53,294 bases of DNA from a virus. Location: positions 1-53,294 of IMG/VR virus record IMGVR_UViG_3300009120_000072, one strand, 5' to 3'. Both the position numbers and the translations under genes were made by a program. Position 1 is the stretch's first letter, and the number at the start of each line of letters is the position of its first letter. The notes beneath the pieces are model-generated. The model saw only the letters and a program-made list of their open reading frames with translations, was not told the DNA's origin and searched no databases. Of this stretch, positions 49,530 to 53,294 are shown piece after piece.

Positions 49530-50639
49530 ATGCACATTAATCATAAAGCAGTTTTGGAAATGCAAAAGGTTGTGTTTGCAAAGTATGGAAGGAATGATTG
49601 GGTAAAAGTTTCCCAATTGATATTCGATAAGTACAAAGTTCGCAAATCGCCAGAAGCATGTAGAGGATTGTATAAGAGGCATAGAAACGTTGAAATTGAT
49701 GATATCGTCTTATCCAGTCATGACCATGAGCAAGATTTAATCAAGCAACTGTACAAAGGTGCTGACATTGATCAATTGATGAAAGTCCTTAAGTTACCTA
49801 AAATTGAAGTGTTTGGGCATATTGAAGAGTTGCGACAAAAAGGGTATACAATCATACAAGCGGGCAGAACATATAAAATCAGTAAGCAAGCTGAAACGAC
49901 CTTTGAAGAGCATAAACATTATCACGATGTCGATAAAGTCATTCGATTCGGAGTTGTTTCTGATACCCATCTGTCGAGCATTTTTTTCCAAAAGGCTTAC
50001 CTAGAGATTGCATATGATGATTTCAATTCACGTGGAATTGAAACTGTATATCACATCGGGGATGTTACAGACGGTCATTATGCAAACAGACCAGCTAGCA
50101 TTTACGAACTCAAAGCTATTGGGTATGATCAACAACTTGATGATGTTGTGACTAATTATCCTAAAAGAGAAGGACTCAAAACCAAGTTTATCACCGGTAA
50201 TCACGATGCAACGCACATGATGAATGGTGGAGCAAATATTGGAAAAGGAATTACTGGTAAACGGGATGATATGGAATATCTTGGACATGAATACGCCAAG
50301 ATATGGCTTACAGATAAAGTCGACATGGATTTAATTCATCCAAGAGATGGATCAGCTTATGCTTTGTCATATCATCTTCAGCGGCGCATTAATAACATGT
50401 CCGGGGGAAACAAGCCAAAGATATTGATAACGGGACACTATCACAAGTTCTTCATGATGTTCTATCGTAATGTGGTTGCAATCAGCATGCCGTCATTCCA
50501 GGCACAATCATCTTTTATGAGGGGAAAAGGTATTGATAGTGATGTTGGATATTTGATATTAGAACTTAAAGTTAATCACAACGGTGACATCATTGAGTGC
50601 CATCCTTACTATCGGCCATTCTTTGTAATGCACCAATAA
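49530..50639 (+). CDS. Metallophosphoesterase with N-terminal DNA-binding-like part
   Basis: The 369-aa protein has a calcineurin-like phosphoesterase domain (about 130-360) with SDTHLSS, YHIGDVTDGH, TGNHDA and TGHYHKF, all metal-binding motifs intact. The first 60 residues look Myb/SANT-like (KYGRNDWVKVSQLIFDKYKVRKSPEACRGLYKRH), followed by a winged-helix-like part. It could be a nuclease or phosphatase acting on DNA ends during packaging or repair. It has a TGGAGG box and is the first gene after the terminator. Confidence 0.85.
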   Translation: MHINHKAVLEMQKVVFAKYGRNDWVKVSQLIFDKYKVRKSPEACRGLYKRHRNVEIDDIVLSSHDHEQDLIKQLYKGADIDQLMKVLKLPKIEVFGHIEELRQKGYTIIQAGRTYKISKQAETTFEEHKHYHDVDKVIRFGVVSDTHLSSIFFQKAYLEIAYDDFNSRGIETVYHIGDVTDGHYANRPASIYELKAIGYDQQLDDVVTNYPKREGLKTKFITGNHDATHMMNGGANIGKGITGKRDDMEYLGHEYAKIWLTDKVDMDLIHPRDGSAYALSYHLQRRINNMSGGNKPKILITGHYHKFFMMFYRNVVAISMPSFQAQSSFMRGKGIDSDVGYLILELKVNHNGDIIECHPYYRPFFVMHQ

Positions 50640-50703
50640 ATAACGAATTAAGCCTACTTCCTAGAGTAATTTCTTTCCAGATGAACTGAATGAAACTTTT
50701 TAA

Positions 50704-50732
50704 TTGATTATGAAATCTCTAATTAGTATAAT
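50704..50732 (+). promoter_or_regulatory. Promoter of the three-gene insert
   Basis: TTGATT, 17 bases, TATAAT, about 20 bases before the ATG at 50754. A private promoter here fits an independently expressed cargo unit. Confidence 0.65.
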
Positions 50733-50753
50733 ATCCTTACTGGAGGATACAGT

Positions 50754-51068
50754 ATGAGTACAAATAAAGTTCCGGCAGAGTATGTTTATCCAACTGATTT
50801 TAATATTGAATATATCTCTGGAGCTGTGGGTGGGTTCAATGGAACAGGAGATTTTATTGCGAACTTCTATTTCGAGGTTTCAGATTTACCGACAACTTTC
50901 GAGATAATTGTGGATGAAGCAGGCATTGGACGTGATGAGTATAATCATCAAATGAAGATCAGAAGAGATGTCAAAGCAGGGATATCTATGAAGTATGAAA
51001 CATTAGTGAGAATACGAGACTGGTTTACTCAGAATATTGAAGAGATCGAAAGACAGAAAAATGGATAG
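50754..51068 (+). CDS. Unknown 104-aa protein of cargo unit
   Basis: The first gene of the unit has a strong GGAGG box. The protein (IEYISGAVGGFNGTGDFIANFYFEVSDLP ... YETLVRIRDWFTQNIEEIE) is beta-rich at the start and helical at the end. No family recognised. Confidence 0.65.
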   Translation: MSTNKVPAEYVYPTDFNIEYISGAVGGFNGTGDFIANFYFEVSDLPTTFEIIVDEAGIGRDEYNHQMKIRRDVKAGISMKYETLVRIRDWFTQNIEEIERQKNG

Positions 51069-51504
51069 TGTTATGCTAAACATTTCTAATACTGCTAGTA
51101 ATCAAGACTTTGATATCTTTAGGATTTTTAAATCTTCAAAATCGTTGAGTAATACTAGTAATGAGTATATTCATCCACAATATAGTAACCCAATAGCAAC
51201 ATACGTAGTAGATAACTTTAGTAGCACACACAACTTTTTAAGTATTAGAAGTGACGAGCTAAATAAGTTCGGATTAAAGTTTAGGAACAATTTCTTTATT
51301 AGTTTTGTTAAGTATGGTGAATACTTCGCTGCAGATAACTTGGAACTTGATATTGTCTGCACTGCAAAGAGTTTGTCAGAACTGCGCGAACAGGTAATCG
51401 ATGATATTTTATTTAAGTGGGAAACGTATGTTTTATCTCCCGAAAACGAACTAACCGACAAAGCCATTCAACTTAAAAAGAAATTATTGAGTATTTTGAA
51501 ATAG
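51061..51504 (+). CDS. Unknown 147-aa protein of cargo unit
   Basis: It overlaps the previous gene by 8 bases (start ATG 51061). Rich in Ser and Asn, with a helical end (TDKAIQLKKKLLSILK). The middle part may be a HicB-like or other beta fold, but I cannot support a call. Confidence 0.6.
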   Translation: MDSVMLNISNTASNQDFDIFRIFKSSKSLSNTSNEYIHPQYSNPIATYVVDNFSSTHNFLSIRSDELNKFGLKFRNNFFISFVKYGEYFAADNLELDIVCTAKSLSELREQVIDDILFKWETYVLSPENELTDKAIQLKKKLLSILK

Positions 51505-51507
51505 AAT

Positions 51508-51795
51508 ATGGCATACAATAGTAATAAAGTCAAAAGCGTCCTTACATCGAAAGGATTTGTATTCAGACGCGACGGGGGAAAACATCATAAGTATTATGTG
51601 CTGGTTGATCCAAATGGCAAGTTAACAAATATTACAACTCACTTTAGTCATAATGGAGAAGACATAGATGACTTTCTTATAAGTAGAATATCGAAACAAT
51701 TAAAACTTTCTATTGGTGATTTTAGGAAGTTGATTGACTGTAGTATCGACTATAACAAATATATAAAAATACTTAAGGAAAAAGAAGAGTTATAA
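51508..51795 (+). CDS. HicA-like protein
   Basis: The 95-aa protein has the HicA-type core (VKSVLTSKGFVFRRDGGKHHKYYVL) with the His of the GKHH motif where the mRNA interferase active residue lies. It is longer than usual HicA (about 60-80 aa) by a helical tail. A HicB partner normally follows or precedes it; here the 147-aa gene just upstream is the only candidate. Terminator directly after. Confidence 0.65.
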   Translation: MAYNSNKVKSVLTSKGFVFRRDGGKHHKYYVLVDPNGKLTNITTHFSHNGEDIDDFLISRISKQLKLSIGDFRKLIDCSIDYNKYIKILKEKEEL

Positions 51796-51796
51796 G

Positions 51797-51820
51797 ACCA
51801 AGAGATATTCTTGGTTTTTT
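51797..51820 (+). terminator. Terminator of the three-gene insert
   Basis: Stem ACCAAGA/TCTTGGT with a 5-base loop and six T, two bases after the HicA-like stop. Confidence 0.85.
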
Positions 51821-51831
51821 AATGGTGAAAC

Positions 51832-52194
51832 ATGAGAAAGCAGCCTAACCGACCTAAGCGATATAAATCTAAGCCAAAAGATTTCATGACTAGAATTTCC
51901 AATGGGGATGTGCTTTACTTTTATAAGTCCAGAGAATGGATCGACAAAAGACTTGAAGCTCTTATAAGAGATAAACATGAGTGTCAAAGATGCAACGGTA
52001 ACTTTGATAAGATTGAAATCAAAACTTTGAAAACTGCCGAAGAAGTACACCATATATTAGGGATTAAAGATAGACCTGAATTATGTCTTCAGCTGAGTAA
52101 CTTAGTATCACTATGTCATGATTGTCATGACTTTATTGAAGGAAGATGGGTTAATAAACCAAAAAAACAACACATAACTGATGAAAATTGGTAA
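51832..52194 (+). CDS. HNH endonuclease
   Basis: The 120-aa protein has CQRC (about residue 45), then EEVHHILGIKDRPELCLQLSNLVSLCHDCHDFIEGRW, the full HNH motif. It lies just before the terminase genes, as in HNH-type cos phages, where it helps terminase cut cos DNA. It differs from the prophage A protein, which carries an added P-loop domain. Confidence 0.9.
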   Translation: MRKQPNRPKRYKSKPKDFMTRISNGDVLYFYKSREWIDKRLEALIRDKHECQRCNGNFDKIEIKTLKTAEEVHHILGIKDRPELCLQLSNLVSLCHDCHDFIEGRWVNKPKKQHITDENW

Positions 52195-52300
52195 GTACCC
52201 CCGGTAAAATCTAGACACTGGGGTTTTTAACTTGGGTAACGGAGTAAGGGAGGGGACTGTACCTCTGCACAACGCGCGCACATGAGAAGGGGTGAGAGCT
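52195..52300. other. Candidate cos region of prophage B
   Basis: The gap between HNH and small terminase holds ACCCCCGG (52197-52204), TGGGG (52219-52223), GGGAGGGGACTGTACC (52248-52263) and GCGCGCGC-like sequence (52273-52281). GTACCCC near the start and GGGGACTGTAC later are loosely inverted. GC-rich inverted parts in this position are typical of cos sites, but the cut point cannot be set from sequence. Confidence 0.4.
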
Positions 52301-52612
52301 ATGAAAAGAGAAACTCGAAAAAGAATCCAAGAAGATTTACTCGCCCAACTCGAGCGTTCCGGGCACTATGGTGAGTATTATTTGGATTTAATCAGTCATT
52401 ATATGGAACTTGTGGACATTAAAGAGAAGCTTCAAGCGGATATTCGTAAAAACGGGTTAAGGATGGATGCTCTCAATGGAAATGGTGTTTTAACCACAAA
52501 ATCCAATGAATCCGTGGAAAGATTAGTAAAAGTAAGCGGCCAAATGTTGAAGATTCTGTCAGAATTAGGGCTAAAAACCCCACGAGAAGTCATTGAAAAA
52601 GAAGATTTATGA
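52301..52612 (+). CDS. P27-type terminase small subunit
   Basis: The 103-aa helical protein has the outline HYMELVDIKEKLQADIRKNGLRMDALNGNGVLTTKSNESVERLVKVS split as in P27-family proteins, with GLKTPREV at the end. A GGGGTGA box precedes ATG 52301. The stop overlaps the large subunit start. Confidence 0.85.
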   Translation: MKRETRKRIQEDLLAQLERSGHYGEYYLDLISHYMELVDIKEKLQADIRKNGLRMDALNGNGVLTTKSNESVERLVKVSGQMLKILSELGLKTPREVIEKEDL

Positions 52613-53294
52613 TCACATGTCCCGAGATTGAAACCTATCTCGAATACTGTAGAGAGCATCCTGACGAAGTCCCAAAGCGGGTACACCGACTGATTGAAAA
52701 TATCATCAGACCTACACTGGCCAGGACAGATATCTTTTTTGACATCGACACTTATTATGCATGTCTGACCTATGTCGAGAAGTATTTTTATCCCTTATTT
52801 CCATACCAAAAGTTCATGTATGCTTTTGTTTTCATGTATGATCAGGAGGATAATGTCGTCTTCAGTGTGTTCATTATGTTAATGGGACGTGGTAATGGTA
52901 AAGATGGTTTCATTGCGCCGTTGACCAACTTTCTTCAAACGCAGCGGTATGGGGTAAAGAAATATCATATCGATATCGTGGCTAATGCCGAGCAACAGGC
53001 CAAAGATACCTTTGATGTCGTTTACGACATGATGACATCCGCTCAACATAAAGAACGTTTCAAGAAATACTTCTATATCACTCAGGAGAAAATCGTCAAT
53101 CTCTCGACGATGTCCCGATTGCGGTTCAACACATCCAATGCCGGTACGAAGGATGGGAAGCAAACCGGCTTAATTTTATACAACGAATATCACGGATACC
53201 AGGATCACAGTCAAATATCCGTGTTTGAATCGGGGTTCGGTAAAGTTAAACACTGCCGGAAGATCATTATCTCCACTCAAGGACATATTCGAGG
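52609..53294 (+). CDS. Terminase large subunit, partial at window edge
   Basis: The frame from ATG 52609 runs open to the window end (228 residues seen). Visible parts are YPLFPYQKFMYAFVF, the Walker A motif MGRGNGKDG (about residue 91), and a Walker B-like LILYNEYHG where the usual DE pair reads NE. It is a different lineage from the prophage A terminase. The rest lies outside the window. Confidence 0.9.
   Translation, partial: MITCPEIETYLEYCREHPDEVPKRVHRLIENIIRPTLARTDIFFDIDTYYACLTYVEKYFYPLFPYQKFMYAFVFMYDQEDNVVFSVFIMLMGRGNGKDGFIAPLTNFLQTQRYGVKKYHIDIVANAEQQAKDTFDVVYDMMTSAQHKERFKKYFYITQEKIVNLSTMSRLRFNTSNAGTKDGKQTGLILYNEYHGYQDHSQISVFESGFGKVKHCRKIIISTQGHIR

Larger units (their letters stand above)
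36683..53294. mobile_element. Prophage B, partial (right end outside window)
   Basis: It begins at the ssrA-derived repeat and has a tyrosine integrase next to it, a leftward lysogeny and cargo block, divergent early genes, replication genes, and packaging genes to the window edge. The early part is collinear with prophage A, but packaging proteins are of a different lineage. Confidence 0.88.

Overview
The window is from a low-to-moderate GC Gram-positive bacterium (Bacillota) that uses the standard code: TGA serves as a stop in many genes. LemA, a DUF2207 membrane protein, AGGAGG-type ribosome binding sites and siphovirus-type prophages fit a Bacillota or Erysipelotrichia/Mollicutes-related host. 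The sequence alone does not fix the genus.

Layout. Host DNA covers only 1-1925: a frameshifted DUF2207 gene, lemA, and ssrA (tmRNA). Two different temperate siphophages follow in tandem, both anchored on the 3' end of ssrA. Prophage A is complete (about 1.9-36.7 kb). It lies between a 13-bp direct repeat, TCACCTCCACCAA, at 1914-1926 (the tmRNA 3' end) and 36683-36695. Joining its two ends recreates a long imperfect palindrome, as expected for the attP of a large serine integrase, and the serine integrase gene lies across that junction. Prophage B starts at the second copy of the repeat, carries a tyrosine integrase, and runs off the right edge of the window inside its large terminase gene.

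Prophage A. The leftward lysogeny operon is repressor, membrane-anchored DEDDh exonuclease, serine integrase (1904-5167). A divergent promoter/operator region starts the rightward early genes: Cro-like, membrane protein, antirepressor, an internal XerC/D-like recombinase, replisome organizer with iterons, DnaC-like loader, PcfK/PcfJ-like pair, MazG-like, and many small proteins (5297-15251). After a terminator come the packaging genes with a candidate cos site, HK97-type head genes, tail genes with a -1 frameshift chaperone, tail fibres with repeated modules, endolysin and holin. A cargo pair, an EcoRII-like restriction-modification system, ends the prophage.

Prophage B. The leftward block is repressor, an unknown 274-aa protein, a ParB-like protein with its own promoter, an adenine methyltransferase, and the integrase. 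The rightward early genes parallel prophage A gene by gene: Cro-like, antirepressor, XerC/D-like recombinase, zinc proteins, replisome organizer with iterons, and PcfK/PcfJ. An ArpU-like regulator, a metallophosphoesterase, a three-gene insert with a HicA-like protein, an HNH endonuclease and the terminases follow.

Comparing the two prophages is the most informative reading here. Both have the repressor operator inside the spacer of the early promoter and again at the 3' end of the cro-like gene. Both have a recombinase in the early operon. Both carry a conserved promoter-plus-dyad element of about 110-130 bp in which the dyad arms differ in sequence but keep their pairing and position. The best candidates for undescribed biology are the repressor-coupled membrane exonuclease, the ParB-like/Dam cassette, the dyad element with its possible tandem-HTH partner, and the integrase whose C-terminus changes on integration.
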